Shown here one piece after another: positions 17,540 to 28,900 of a DNA stretch of 64,000 bases. How positions within the stretch are numbered: the stretch's first letter is position 1; each line of letters begins with the position of its first letter. The DNA is from Bradyrhizobium tropiciagri (GTDB lineage Bacteria > Pseudomonadota > Alphaproteobacteria > Rhizobiales > Xanthobacteraceae): positions 1 through 64,000 of the forward strand of contig NZ_LFLZ01000004.1 of assembly GCF_001189845.1 (NCBI RefSeq). The letters run 5' to 3'. The position numbers and the translations under genes were made by a program. Under the pieces are notes generated by a model. It did not search any database and had not been told where the DNA came from. It worked only from the letters and a program-made list of their open reading frames with translations.

Positions 17540-17929
17540 ATGCAGACTGTCGTTATCATCATTCATCTCATGATCGTCGCCGTCATGATCGGCGCCGTGT
17601 TGCTGCAGAAATCCGAAGGCGGCGGCCTCGGCATGGGCGGCGGCGCCGGCTTCATGTCGAGCCGCGGCACCGCGAATCTGCTGTCGCGGACCACCGCGAT
17701 CCTCGCGGCCGGCTTTTTCCTGACCAGCCTGTTTCTGTCCTGGTACGCGGGCTACGACCGCAAGCCGAGCTCGATCATCGGCACCGGCGCACCGGCGCAG
17801 ACCCAGCCGGCCGGCGGCGCGCCGCTGACGCCCCCGACCTCCGGCGGCATCCTCGATTCGCTGAAGAAGACCGACGAGCAGCAGGGCCAGCAGGCCCCGA
17901 GCGGCCCGCAGGCGCCTCGGTCGCAATAA
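17540..17929 (+). CDS. secG: Protein-export membrane protein SecG
   Basis: A 129-residue small subunit of the SecYEG translocon. Two TM helices (about 2-22 and 50-70) are joined by the glycine-rich loop LLQKSEGGGLGMGGGAGFMSSRGTANLLSR, the hallmark of SecG. A Pro/Gln/Gly-rich C-terminal tail of about 50 residues is longer than in enterobacteria but common in Rhizobiales. ATG 17540 is preferred since the upstream TTG lacks a ribosome site and adds charged residues before the first helix. The order tpiA…secG–pyrG agrees with Bradyrhizobium. Confidence 0.96.
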   Translation: MQTVVIIIHLMIVAVMIGAVLLQKSEGGGLGMGGGAGFMSSRGTANLLSRTTAILAAGFFLTSLFLSWYAGYDRKPSSIIGTGAPAQTQPAGGAPLTPPTSGGILDSLKKTDEQQGQQAPSGPQAPRSQ

Positions 17930-17941
17930 AGCAGGGTGGCC

Positions 17942-17970
17942 ATGCAGGATGCACCGCTGGCATCCTGCAT
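17942..17970. terminator. Hairpin after secG, probable terminator
   Basis: A perfect 10-bp stem (ATGCAGGATG / CATCCTGCAT) with a 9-base loop begins 13 bp past the secG stop. There is no T-tract, so Rho-assisted termination or 3' protection is equally possible. Confidence 0.5.
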
Positions 17971-18049
17971 CAGGAATACCCATCAATAGTCTGAAATCGC
18001 TCGTAATTTAACGTAACCCACAGCCCGGTGGTTTGTTTGCCGGGAACAG

Positions 18050-18070
18050 CCGATTCGTTTTGCGAATCGG
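18050..18070 (+). promoter_or_regulatory. Hairpin in the pyrG leader
   Basis: CCGATTCG-TTTTG-CGAATCGG forms an 8-bp stem 27 bp before the pyrG ATG. It may modulate initiation or be an operator. No pyrimidine-responsive mechanism can be deduced from it alone. Confidence 0.35.
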
Positions 18071-18090
18071 TGGAGTCGGCTTAAAGGTAA

Positions 18091-19728
<1,638 letters not shown>

Positions 19729-19746
19729 CGGCGGTCAGCTGCGCCG

Positions 19747-20409
19747 TTACACGGCGCAGTCCTCGCTCGCCTGGCGTTCGTTCTTGATCGGTGAAACGTT
19801 GGTGCCGGCCGCCGGTGTGACGTCACGCGTCAGCAGCTTGTACTGCGGTCGCCGCGTCAGCCGGTAGACGGCGGCGGGCGGCACGTTGAGGATGGCGCGA
19901 TCGACCAGCGTGGCGCGCAGGCCGAGCCGGTCGAGGATCGGCCGCCGTATCGGGCAGCGCATCCCATAGGTGAATTGGTAGAACGCGCCGCCGGGACGCA
20001 TGTAGCTGAATGCGCCGCCGACGATCGAGATCACCTTGCGCGGCGACATGTTGAGCAGCGGCAGTCCGCTGACCACGGCGCCGACCGGCGCGCCGTCATA
20101 CAGCCGTTCCGAGGCCAGCCGCGCGGCATCCATCCACAGCACGCGCGCGCCGGGAAAGCGCAGCTGCAACAGCCGCATGAAATCCGAGCCGTATTCGATC
20201 AGCGTCAGATCCTGCTGACGCACGCCGCGCTTCAGCAGCTGGTAGGTGAAGGCGCCCGTTCCAGGACCGAGCTCCAGCACCGGACCGGTGTTGGCGCTGA
20301 TGTCGCGCGTGATCAGTTCGGCGAGCGCAGCACCCGAAGGCGCGATCGCGCCGACGCGGCCGGGGGCGGCCATCCATGCCGTGAAGAAAGAAAGGAGATC
20401 ATGTGACAT
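19747..20409 (-). CDS. SAM-dependent methyltransferase, PmtA-like
   Basis: 220 residues. SAM motif I is VLELGPGTGAFTYQLL (about 43-58), preceded by VGAIAPSGAALAELI, an arrangement found in phospholipid N-methyltransferases of the Agrobacterium/Rhodobacter PmtA group; LIEYGSDFMRLLQLRFPGARVLWMDA matches the same family. Members methylate phosphatidylethanolamine towards phosphatidylcholine, but substrates differ between paralogues and this one is unproven. ATG 20409 was chosen as the first codon leading into the conserved core; longer upstream frames are arginine-rich and unlikely. An 11-bp-period CATTGC direct repeat lies 72-90 bp upstream, matching one before the neighbouring response-regulator gene, so control by that system is likely. 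Confidence 0.8.
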   Translation of the reverse strand: MSHDLLSFFTAWMAAPGRVGAIAPSGAALAELITRDISANTGPVLELGPGTGAFTYQLLKRGVRQQDLTLIEYGSDFMRLLQLRFPGARVLWMDAARLASERLYDGAPVGAVVSGLPLLNMSPRKVISIVGGAFSYMRPGGAFYQFTYGMRCPIRRPILDRLGLRATLVDRAILNVPPAAVYRLTRRPQYKLLTRDVTPAAGTNVSPIKNERQASEDCAV

Positions 20410-20480
20410 TGGGATTCCCAGCAAAGTGTCGCGGCGCTTCGACTCATCGGCGAAGCGTGACGCCTTGTTTGCGGGAGCTG

Positions 20481-20500
20481 CATTGCGAGAACATTGCGAG
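20481..20500 (-). promoter_or_regulatory. Direct repeat CATTGCGAGAA/CATTGCGAG upstream of the methyltransferase gene
   Basis: Two CATTGCGAG copies start 11 bp apart (20481 and 20492), directly after the histidine kinase stop codon. The 11-bp period is what OmpR/PhoB-family regulators usually bind. On the gene's own strand each half reads CTCGCAATG. Confidence 0.5.
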
Positions 20501-21880
20501 TTACGATGCGAAGGGTGCCGGCGGCAATGTAAGACGGAAGCACGCGCCGCCCTTCGGTCCGTCGAGCACGGAGACGTGACCGCCATGCAGCCTAGCGATC
20601 TCGCGTACCATGTTCAGACCAAGGCCGGCGCCGCGGTCAAGCGGTGCGAGCCGGTAGAACGGATCGAAGATCCGCGTGCGCTCATGCTTCGGAATGCCGT
20701 CGCCTTCGTCGGTCACATCGACCGTCGCGGCGCTGCCGACATGGATGGTGATGGTGCCGCGGCGGCCGCCATGCTGGATGGCGTTCTGCACGAGATTGGT
20801 CAGCGCACGCTCCAGCGCGGCGCGGTCGCCCAGCGTTTCGACGTGGTCGGCGGCGCTATCGAGCGACAATTCGTAACCGCCCGCAATCGCGAGCGGTGCG
20901 AGATCAGCGGCGACGCTGCGCGCGACCGCGACGAGATCGACGCGTCCAAAGGGATTGCGGCACTGGTCGAAGCGCTGAATGTCGAGCAGCTGCTCGGCGA
21001 GCGTCGCAAGCCGTGCGGAGTCCTCGAGGAGGCGGGTTTTCTCAGGGCCCGCGGGCAGCGACTCCAGCCGCGTGTTGAGGATCGCGATCGGGGTGCGCAA
21101 TTCGTGGGCGGCGTCCGCGACGAAGCGCTGGTGGCGCGAATAGCCGTCATCGAGCCGCGTCAGCGCATCGTTGACGGCGGTCACCAGCGGCGCGACCTCG
21201 AGCGGCAGGTGGTCGGCCGACAGCCGGCTGCCGCGCTGGCGGAAATCGATCCGGCGCGCCTGATCGGCTGCGGTGTCGAGGCCGGCGAAAGCGCGCTTCA
21301 CCACCATCGGCGTTGCGATGAACGTCGCGCACGCCATCAGGAGCAGGCCGGGCAGGGCAACGGCAAGGAACGCCAGCGTCGTGGCGAGTGCTGTCTTGAC
21401 GCTCGACGTCGGCCCTTGCGTGGCTGTGAGCACCTGCACCGGGCCGGCGTCGGAATTGACGCGTTTCAGCCGCGCCGGCGGCTTGCGCGGATCGTCCTCG
21501 AACATCTGCCAGCCGAGCCTGGCCTGGCTGATCTGGTCGAGTGCATCACCGATCCGAGCAAATTCGGACGGCACTGCGCCTTCCGATAACGAATGGCCTT
21601 GCCGGTCGCGCACCAGGAACCAGAGGTCCGGCGTGGTCTCGCGAAGCTGCTTGAGTTCAGCCGTCGAGCGCAACACCAAATCGCCCTGCCCATCACGCGC
21701 GACCGCGTTCTGCACGATGGAAATGACGTGATCCTCATCGCGCGGGACGATCAGGAAGCCGGTGACGCACAATGCGCTGATCAGGCAAACGATCAGCATG
21801 GCAAGCAGCAGCGCCTGCAGCGCGACCAGCCGCCAGCTCAGTTGCGAGCGCAGGCAATAGTGATCGGCGGATTCGCTCAT
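20501..21880 (-). CDS. Sensor histidine kinase of an OmpR-type two-component system
   Basis: 459 residues with two TM helices (about 18-42 and 165-190) around a periplasmic sensor domain, then a HAMP-like linker, the phosphoacceptor helix FVADAAHELRTPIAIL (His near 254) and an HATPase domain with NLVQNAIQHG (N box), VTDEGDGIPKHERTRIFDPFY (G1/F box) and GLGLNMVREIARLHGG (G2). It resembles the QseC/TctE/PhoQ branch. The start overlaps the response-regulator stop by ATGA, a classical coupled pair. The signal is unknown; phospholipid or cation sensing would fit the adjacent PmtA-like gene but is inference. Confidence 0.92.
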   Translation of the reverse strand: MSESADHYCLRSQLSWRLVALQALLLAMLIVCLISALCVTGFLIVPRDEDHVISIVQNAVARDGQGDLVLRSTAELKQLRETTPDLWFLVRDRQGHSLSEGAVPSEFARIGDALDQISQARLGWQMFEDDPRKPPARLKRVNSDAGPVQVLTATQGPTSSVKTALATTLAFLAVALPGLLLMACATFIATPMVVKRAFAGLDTAADQARRIDFRQRGSRLSADHLPLEVAPLVTAVNDALTRLDDGYSRHQRFVADAAHELRTPIAILNTRLESLPAGPEKTRLLEDSARLATLAEQLLDIQRFDQCRNPFGRVDLVAVARSVAADLAPLAIAGGYELSLDSAADHVETLGDRAALERALTNLVQNAIQHGGRRGTITIHVGSAATVDVTDEGDGIPKHERTRIFDPFYRLAPLDRGAGLGLNMVREIARLHGGHVSVLDGPKGGACFRLTLPPAPFAS

Positions 21881-22551
21881 GACACCTGTTTGAGCAGGTA
21901 GCCGACGCCGCGGATGCTGTGGATCTCGACGCCGGCGTCGGTATCGGCCAGCTTGCGCCGCAGCCGCGACACATGGGCGTCGAGCGCGTTCGACTGGATC
22001 TCGTCCTCGAAATTGTACACGGCTTCCTCGAGGGTCGCGCGCAGCACGGTGCGGCCGAGGCGGCGCAGCAGCGTCTCCAGCACCAGAAGCTCGCGGCGCG
22101 GCAGGTCGAGCGGGCGGCCATTGACGCTGGCCTCGCGATGGCTGCAATCGAACGCCATGCGGCCGGCCTTGATGATCTCGAGCTGCAGGCCGGCGGGACG
22201 GCGCAGCACGGCACGCAGCCGCGCCAACAGCTCCTCGACCGCGAACGGCTTGGCCAGATAGTCGTCGGCGCCGCTGTCGAGCCCGGTGATGCGGTCGGCG
22301 AGGTCGCCGCGCGCGGTCAGCACGATGATCGGAACGCCGTCGGCCTTGGCGCGCAGCTTCGGGATCAGCGTGAGGCCGTCGCCGTCGGGAAGTTGGCGGT
22401 CGAGCAGCACTGCGCCGTGGACGTCGGCGGAAATCGCCTCCTCGGCCTCGGCGAGGCTCGGCACATGGTCGACCACCATGTCGTAGCCCTTCAGCGCCTG
22501 CGCCAACGCCGCCGCCATCTCGGCCTCGTCCTCAACCAGCAATATCCGCAT
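21877..22551 (-). CDS. Response regulator, OmpR family
   Basis: 224 residues. The receiver domain (1-115) has the acidic pair E-D near residue 8, phospho-acceptor Asp in AVLLDRQLPDGDGL near 51, Thr in IVLTARGD near 79 and Lys in YLAKPFAVEEL near 101. The C-terminal winged helix (125-220) has LDLPRRELLVLETLLRRLGRTV, SNALDAHVSRLRRKL and IHSIRGVGYLL. It forms an operon with the histidine kinase gene and is probably autoregulated through the CATTGC direct repeat at 22598-22614. Confidence 0.95.
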   Translation of the reverse strand: MRILLVEDEAEMAAALAQALKGYDMVVDHVPSLAEAEEAISADVHGAVLLDRQLPDGDGLTLIPKLRAKADGVPIIVLTARGDLADRITGLDSGADDYLAKPFAVEELLARLRAVLRRPAGLQLEIIKAGRMAFDCSHREASVNGRPLDLPRRELLVLETLLRRLGRTVLRATLEEAVYNFEDEIQSNALDAHVSRLRRKLADTDAGVEIHSIRGVGYLLKQVS

Positions 22552-22597
22552 GTGCTCTTGGATCCAGATCCCGAACGTCCGGTATTAGGGCAAGTAA

Positions 22598-22614
22598 CAT
22601 TGCAACAACATTGC
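22598..22614 (-). promoter_or_regulatory. Direct repeat CATTGC-N5-CATTGC upstream of the response-regulator gene
   Basis: CATTGC occurs at 22598 and again at 22609, an 11-bp period, 47-63 bp before the response-regulator start. The same hexamer pair with the same period is found before the PmtA-like gene (20481-20500). It lies in the divergent region shared with the NIPSNAP gene at 22722. Confidence 0.5.
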
Positions 22615-22721
22615 GGTAATGGCCGCCCCATGCGAGCAGGGGTGCCATGTTGTGGCCCCCTCAAGACAGTCCGGAACCCGCTGGCTATAACGGCCCGCAC
22701 AACAAATCGGGAGGACTGCCA

Positions 22722-23048
22722 ATGATCTACGAGACCCGCGTCTATCGTTGCCTGCCGGGCCGGCTGCCGGCGCTGCTCAAGCGCTTCGAGACCATCACGC
22801 TGAAGCTGTGGGACAAGCACGGCATCAGGCAGGCCGGCTTCTTCACGACGCTGGTCGGTGAATCCAACCAGGACCTGACCTACCTGCTGGCCTGGGAATC
22901 GCTCGCCGAGCGCGAGAAGAAATGGACCGCGTTCACGACCGATCCGGAATGGATCGCCGGGCGCGCCAAGTCCGAGGAGGACGGCCAGATCGTTCTCACC
23001 ATCGAAAACCAGCTTCTGGTGCCGACGTCGTTCTCAGCGGTCAAGTAG
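22722..23048 (+). CDS. NIPSNAP-family protein
   Basis: A 108-residue dimeric α/β-barrel protein: MIYETRVYRCLPGRLPALLKRFE at the start, LWDKHGIRQAGFFTTLVG in the middle, then YLLAWESLAEREKKWTAFTTDPEW. These fit the NIPSNAP domain, whose bacterial members have no settled function. ATG 22722 is preceded by GGGAGGA; the upstream GTG/ATG frames are non-conserved. Divergent from the two-component operon. Confidence 0.85.
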   Translation: MIYETRVYRCLPGRLPALLKRFETITLKLWDKHGIRQAGFFTTLVGESNQDLTYLLAWESLAEREKKWTAFTTDPEWIAGRAKSEEDGQIVLTIENQLLVPTSFSAVK

Positions 23049-23057
23049 TGCGGGCTG

Positions 23058-23165
23058 CCATCGTTGCGAGCCAACGGGGCGCGCGAATGCGCGCCCGATG
23101 ACAGGCTCCGCGAAGCAATCCATTGGCACCGCATATGCGCGCGTTGGATTGCTTCGTCGCTTCAG
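23058..23165. repeat. Palindromic repeat, family C, carrying the 41-bp insert
   Basis: The arms CGAAGCAATCCA and TGGATTGCTTCG belong to the same family as 44817-44900. The left arm is interrupted by a 41-bp nested hairpin (23068-23108, GAGCC…GGCTC) that differs by only two bases from the one at 7535-7575 in a family B repeat. The rest of the 307-bp gap up to the PAAR gene shows an AT-rich GGAATATTGGAAATATATCCC stretch but no gene. Confidence 0.75.
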
Positions 23166-23355
23166 GGCAAACGTGATCGCGTACGCCATATGCGGCGGCC
23201 TGGTGGGCGAGGCGCGGTTGCGCGATTTCGGAATATTGGAAATATATCCCTGATTTGCCCGACGGGTCAAGCTGCCTTGTCGAACGCCGCTGGCCGCCAG
23301 CTCCTTTGCATGGGGTTGTTTTCGATATTTTGGCCGCTGGCGAAACGCCGCAGCG

Positions 23356-23691
23356 CTACTGTTGCGGGCAGCCTGAGGTCTGATCGCCCTGGGTCACCAT
23401 CGGCTTGCCGTTGATGAAGACGCCGTGGCTGCCGGAGGTCGTCTTGCCGCCGCAATGCGTGCGGTCGCCCATGACCACCGCCGGCTTGCCGTTGATCAGG
23501 ACATTGGGCACGCCTTCAACGAGCGGGCCGCCATTGCTGGTGGTGTCGCCGCTGCGCGCGGCGGGCTTGCCGTTGACCGTGACGCCGTTGGCGCCGCTGG
23601 TGACGACCCCGGGCTGGCTGCTGGCCTGGGCATAGGCGAGGCCCGGCATCGCCGAGGCGGCCGCGGCTACGATCACAAGCGAAGGGCGCAT
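23356..23691 (-). CDS. Exported PAAR-repeat protein
   Basis: 111 residues. A signal peptide (MRPSLVIVAAAASAMPGLAYA-Q) is followed by three PAAR-type units, each of the form [VI]-N-G-K-P-x4-G-D-x-T: VNGKPAARSGDTT, INGKPAVVMGDRTH and INGKPMVTQGDQTS. PAAR proteins usually form the sharp zinc-bound tip of a type VI secretion spike and carry no signal peptide. Here export to the periplasm is predicted and no T6SS gene is nearby, so another role is likely. ATG 23691 has AGGAACG upstream; ATG 23703 is the alternative start. Confidence 0.78.
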   Translation of the reverse strand: MRPSLVIVAAAASAMPGLAYAQASSQPGVVTSGANGVTVNGKPAARSGDTTSNGGPLVEGVPNVLINGKPAVVMGDRTHCGGKTTSGSHGVFINGKPMVTQGDQTSGCPQQ

Positions 23692-23857
23692 GTCGTTCCT
23701 CATGGGAATCTGTTCCGCGCCAGTCTATAGGGGCGGTTGGGGCAGGATTGTGATAGCACGGCGCACCCACGGCGTCAGCGCAACCCCCTCATCGTGCCGG
23801 ATGGCTTGATCCCTCCGGCGCGGGATTGCATGGTCGCCGGCGAAAGGATGCAGCATT

Positions 23858-24715
23858 TTGACCAATCAGGTTTCCGCGCTAGCCGCCGCGCCGATCGTTG
23901 CCGTCGGATCGGCCAAATTTGGCAACGCCTTGCCCATCTCGATCATCGCCGGTCCCTGCCAGCTCGAGAGCCGCGCGCATGCGCTTGAAGTGGCGTCCGC
24001 GCTGAAGGAGATCGCGGCGCGGCTCAAGATCGGCCTGGTGTACAAGACCTCGTTCGACAAGGCGAACCGCACCAGCGCATCGGCCGCACGCGGCATCGGG
24101 CTGAAGCAGGCGCTGCCGATCTTCGCCGAGATTCGGTCGTCGCTCGGGTTGCCCGTGCTGACCGACGTGCATGAACCCGACCAGTGCGCCGAGGCGGCGC
24201 AGGCGGTCGACGTGCTGCAGATCCCGGCCTTCCTGTGCCGGCAGACCGATCTCTTGCTGGCGGCGGCGGCGACCGGCAAGGTCGTCAACGTCAAGAAGGG
24301 TCAGTTCCTGGCGCCGTGGGACATGGCGAATGTGGTCAGCAAGTTCACCGGCGCCGGCAATGCCAATGTGCTGGTCACCGAGCGCGGTGCGTCGTTCGGC
24401 TACAACACGCTGGTTTCCGACATGCGCGCGCTGCCGATCCTTGCGCGCACCACCGGCGCACCGGTGATCTTCGATGCCACCCATTCGGTGCAGCAGCCCG
24501 GCGGCAAGGGCACGTCCTCGGGCGGCGAACGCGAATTCGTGCCGGTGCTGGCGCGCGCGGCGGTCGCGGTCGGCGTCGCCGGCGTGTTCATCGAGACCCA
24601 TCCCGATCCGGACCACGCGCCGTCCGACGGCCCCAACATGGTGCCGCTGCGCGACTTCGAATCCCTCGTCAAGCGGCTGATGCAGTTCGACGCGCTGGCC
24701 AAGACCGCAGCCTGA
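23858..24715 (+). CDS. kdsA: 3-deoxy-D-manno-octulosonate 8-phosphate synthase
   Basis: A 285-residue enzyme condensing phosphoenolpyruvate with arabinose 5-phosphate to give KDO-8-phosphate for lipid A. Motifs: [17 protein letters not shown] (about 30), [20 protein letters not shown] (about 62), [25 protein letters not shown] (about 145), [11 protein letters not shown] and [17 protein letters not shown]. The conserved N-C-type residues of metal-dependent forms are hard to judge by eye. TTG 23858 is taken as start, preceded by AGGATGCAGC; there is no suitable ATG before the core. Order pyrG…kdsA…eno is typical for Bradyrhizobium. Confidence 0.96.
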   Translation: MTNQVSALAAAPIVAVGSAKFGNALPISIIAGPCQLESRAHALEVASALKEIAARLKIGLVYKTSFDKANRTSASAARGIGLKQALPIFAEIRSSLGLPVLTDVHEPDQCAEAAQAVDVLQIPAFLCRQTDLLLAAAATGKVVNVKKGQFLAPWDMANVVSKFTGAGNANVLVTERGASFGYNTLVSDMRALPILARTTGAPVIFDATHSVQQPGGKGTSSGGEREFVPVLARAAVAVGVAGVFIETHPDPDHAPSDGPNMVPLRDFESLVKRLMQFDALAKTAA

Positions 24716-24731
24716 CCGGGGTGACGACGAC

Positions 24732-25928
24732 ATGACCGCAACCAGCGGCATGCCGCCGGCCCTCAACGTCATCACGCTGGCGACCTTCGCGGCGAGCCTG
24801 TCGGTGCGCGCGCTCGATCCGGTGCTGCCGCATGTCGCGGATGATTTCGGCGTCAGCATCGCGACCGCGGCGAGCTTTGCCGCAGTGTTCGCGTTCACCT
24901 TTGCCGCGGTGCAGCCGGCGATCGGCGCCGCTGCCGACTTATTCGGCAAGGCGCGGCTGATGACGATTTGCCTCGGACTGCTCGGCGTCGCCAACATCCT
25001 CGGCGCGCTCTCGACCTCGTTCCCGATGCTGTTCGTGACCCGCATCCTCGCCGGCATCGGCTCCGGCGGCGTGTTTCCGGTGGCGCTGTCGCTGACCAGC
25101 GATCTGGTCGGCCCAGACAAGCGGCAGCTCGCGATCGGACGGACGCTGGCGGGCTCGATGACCGGCAATCTGCTCGGCGCGACCGCTTCGGGGCTGATCG
25201 GCGATCTGCTCGGCTGGCGCGGCGTGCTCGCAGTGCTCGGCAGCCTTGTGATCATCGTCGCGCTGGCGGTTGGGGCCGGCTTCCGCGGCGCTGCGCTGAA
25301 CCGTCCGCCGCGCACCAGCCTGAAGGCGCTGCGCCACGGCTATCGCACCATCTTCACCAACCCGAACGCGCGGATCTGCTATTCGGCGGTTTTCATCGAA
25401 GGCTGCTGCGTGCTCGGGCTGTTTCCCTTCATCGCCTCGTTCCTGTTCGAACTCGGCGAGACCTCGCTGTCGATCGCGGGCATCGTGATCGCAGGCTTTG
25501 CGATCGGCGGGCTGCTCTACACGCTAACGGTGGCCCGCCTGCTGCCGCTGATCGGGGTGAGGGGCATGATGATCGTCGGTGCAACGCTGGTCGCGATTCA
25601 ACTGGTCGGCGTCGCCTTCGGCCCGCACTGGAAATTGCAGATGGCGGGCTTGCTGGTGATGGGCCTCGGCTTCTACATGATCCACGGCTGCCTGCAGGTG
25701 TTCGCCAGCGAACTGTCGGTCGAAGCCCGCGCCACCGCGCTGTCGCTGCACTCGTTCTTCTTTTTCATGGGCCAGACCGTCGGCCCGATCGCCTACGGTT
25801 TTGGTCTTCAACACGCCGGCAAGACCGCGACGCTGGTCTCGGCCGCCGCCGTGATGGTCGTACTTGGCTTCATCTGTGCCCGATTCCTCAAGCAGCGTGC
25901 ACCCGCTGACGCGCATGCCGGCTCCTGA
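24732..25928 (+). CDS. Major facilitator superfamily transporter
   Basis: A 398-residue carrier with about 12 TM helices. Residues 70-110 hold the loop 2-3 region (IGAAADLFGKARLMTICLGLL), a variant of the MFS G-x-x-x-D-R-x-G-R motif. It is probably an efflux or drug:H+ antiporter type (DHA), judging by RILAGIGSGGVFPVALSL (motif C-like helix region). The ATG lies 14 bp after kdsA, so cotranscription is plausible though no functional link is known. Substrate unknown. Confidence 0.85.
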   Translation: MTATSGMPPALNVITLATFAASLSVRALDPVLPHVADDFGVSIATAASFAAVFAFTFAAVQPAIGAAADLFGKARLMTICLGLLGVANILGALSTSFPMLFVTRILAGIGSGGVFPVALSLTSDLVGPDKRQLAIGRTLAGSMTGNLLGATASGLIGDLLGWRGVLAVLGSLVIIVALAVGAGFRGAALNRPPRTSLKALRHGYRTIFTNPNARICYSAVFIEGCCVLGLFPFIASFLFELGETSLSIAGIVIAGFAIGGLLYTLTVARLLPLIGVRGMMIVGATLVAIQLVGVAFGPHWKLQMAGLLVMGLGFYMIHGCLQVFASELSVEARATALSLHSFFFFMGQTVGPIAYGFGLQHAGKTATLVSAAAVMVVLGFICARFLKQRAPADAHAGS

Positions 25929-25985
25929 GCGCGGCTGCGAGGAGCTGTCCGCGTCCCCGCAGCACCGTTCCGAAATGCGCGATCG

Positions 25986-28900
25986 CTAGGTCAGATGGAA
26001 GGCATCGTGCCCCATCGCCACATACTGCATTGCAGTCTCATGCAGCCAATCCGAACTGCTGTGCGAGACGTCGGAAGCAAGTTGCGCAAGCTGCTCTGCA
26101 TGTGAAGGGCCTTCCAATGAGAACGGCTGGGGCGTGCCGGCTGCGGCGCCAGCGTTGTTGCCGCCATCGGCAAACACGAAGCTATCGGCGTGCGCCGATG
26201 TCGCGACATGACCGGCCGCAGGAGACGGGTCGGGCGTGAAGCTGACGCCGTGCGGAGAGCTGAAGTCGAAGCCGGGCGCATTGTCGGCCGACAGCAGCGG
26301 CGTGAAGGCACCGGTGGTCGGGTCGACCTGGCCGAACGCCTTCAGGCTGCCGACCGAGGCGTAGTAATCGTCGGGGTTCAGGCCGGTCGCGTGAAACGAG
26401 AAGACTTTGTCGGTGGCCGTATCGGTCAACGTGAACGTACCCGACTTGGCACCGGTTTCAATGACATCGTCGAGACCGGCCTTGGCGCCGACGCCCGCAA
26501 TCGGCGTGAACGACACCGATTGGTGGGTCGTGCCGGGATTTTTGATGTCGATGATGGTCCCGTCGTCGCCGCTCGACAGCAACAGGTCGCCGTTCGGGGC
26601 GAGCTTCAACGAATCCGGATCGTTCTGCGGCACGACCTCGGTCTTGCCGGTCACGGTGTCCAGACCGGTAGCGCCAAATTCAAGAATGGGCTTGGTCGTC
26701 AACGCGCCAGACGGATGATCGCCGTTGAGGAGCTGGACCACGGTTGCATCGCCGGAATTGACGGGGTTGGTCTCGCTCAGGAACACCTTGTCGCCCTTGA
26801 ACACCACGTCGTCATAGCCGCGGCTCGCACTCGAATCGGCGTAGCTGAGCGGCGCGGAGACCGCATGCGTCTCCGGATCGATCAAGGTGAGGGTGGGATT
26901 GCCGTCTTGATTCTGGAGTGCCCAGATATCACCGGTCGTGGGATTGTATTTCAGGCCATCGACCGATCCCGTGATCGAGTATGTGAATTCCACGTCGCCG
27001 TGCTTGTCGTATTGCACGATGGTGCTGGAGCCTCCGGCGCCGGTCGAATCGGCGCCATTGCCGTATTCGACAAAGGTCGAGCCGTGCGCGGTTGTGATGG
27101 AGTCGGGCTGGGACGCCCCGTCGGGCGGGGCCTGGAAGGTCTTGACCGCACTGATCTCGGGAAATGGCGCCGCGTTCTTGTCGGGGACGAACGCAACGCC
27201 GTGCGGCGAACCGAAGCTGAAGCCTGGTGCATTCTCGCTCGACACCAGTGCGGTGAAGACACCGGTGTTCTCGTCGACCTGGCCGAACGCCCCGAGCGAA
27301 CCGACCGAGGCATAGTAGTCGTTGGGATTGAGGCCGCTCGCATGCACCGTCAGGACGTGGCCGTCCTTTGCGTCCGAAATGTAGAAGGTGCCCGACGTCG
27401 CGGTCGGCTTGATGACGTCGTCGAGACCGGCGCTCCCCACCGAGCCGGCGGGAATTCCCTGGATCGGAGTGAACGCGATGGCCTGGTGGGAAGTGCCCGG
27501 ATTCTGGATATCGATGATCGCACCGTCGTCGCCGCTGGAGAAGATCAGATCGCCGTTCGCGGCGAGCTTCAGCGAATCCGGGTCGGCCTGCGGCACCACC
27601 ACCATCTTGCCGGTCACGGTATCGTAACCCACGGCGCCGTCCAGCAGCACGGGAGTGGTGGTGAGCAGGTCGCCAGGCTTGGGGTTCGTGCCGTTCAGGA
27701 GCTTCACGATGGTCGGATCACCGTTGCCGGTCGGATTCGTGTAGCTGAGGAACACCTCGTTGCCCTTGAACACCACGTCATCATAGCCGCGCGAGGTCGA
27801 CGGGTTGGCATAGTCGAAATGCGCAGTGACCGTCTGCGTGTTGGGATCGATCAGCGACAGCGACGAGCGGCCGTCCTGGTTCTGCAATGCCCAGACCATT
27901 CCGGTTTCGGGATTGTACTTCAGCCCATCGACCGATCCTGCGATCGAATAAGCGTGGACGAAGTGTCCCGCGCGATCGTACTGGATGATCGTGCTGTCGC
28001 CCGGCACGGCGCCGGTCGAGTCGACGCCATTGCCGTATTCGACGAACACGTACTTGTTCGCGATGGTGATCGAATCCAGTCCGGTCACCCCGTTCGGGGG
28101 AGCGGCAAATGTCGCGATCGAATCCACATGCGCCATCGGGCGCGCATTCTTGTCCGGAACGAAGATCAGGCCGTGCGCGGCGGAAAAGTTCGCTCCCGTG
28201 ACCAGCGGCGTGAAGACGCCGGTCGTCGGATCGACCTGGCCGAACCCGCCGAGGCTCGCAACCGACGCGTAATAGTCGTTGGTGTTGAGGCCGCTCGCGT
28301 GAAACGAATAGACGTTCCCGGTCTTCGTATCGGTCAGGTAGAACGTGCCGGCCGTCGCGCCGGGCTTGATTACGTCATCGAGGCCGGAATTGCCGACGGA
28401 GCCGGCTGGAATGCCCTTGATCGTCGTGAACGCGATCGCCTGACTGGCCGTCCCGGGATGCTGGACATCGATGATGGTACCGTCGGCGCCGTCGGTGAAG
28501 ATCAGGTCGCCGTCGGGGGCGAGCTTGAGTGAATCCGGATCGGACTGCGGGACCACTTCGGTGGCGCCCGTGACCGTGTTGAAGCCGGTCGCACCGTCGG
28601 CCAGAATGGTCGATGTCAGCAATGTCCCGCTCGGATGGTCGCCGTTGAGCAGTTCGACGAGCGTCGGATCGCCGGCTCCGTTCGGATTGGTGTAGCTCAG
28701 GAACACCTTGTCGCCCTTGAAGACGACGTCGTCATAGCCGCGCGTCGCGGATGGATCGGCGAAGCTCAACGGGCCGGTCACCTTGTGGGTAAGGGGATCG
28801 ATCAGCGTGAGCGTGGAGTTTCCGTCCTGGTTCTGAAGCGCCCAGATCTCCCCGGTGTATGGATTGTACTTCAGACCATCGACCGATCCGGCGATCGTAT

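Noticed and set aside
26190..28532. 780-codon plus-strand frame opposite the three-repeat protein
   Set aside because: Composition is typical of a reverse shadow (runs of R, V, D, I) and it repeats with the period of the real gene. No ribosome site.
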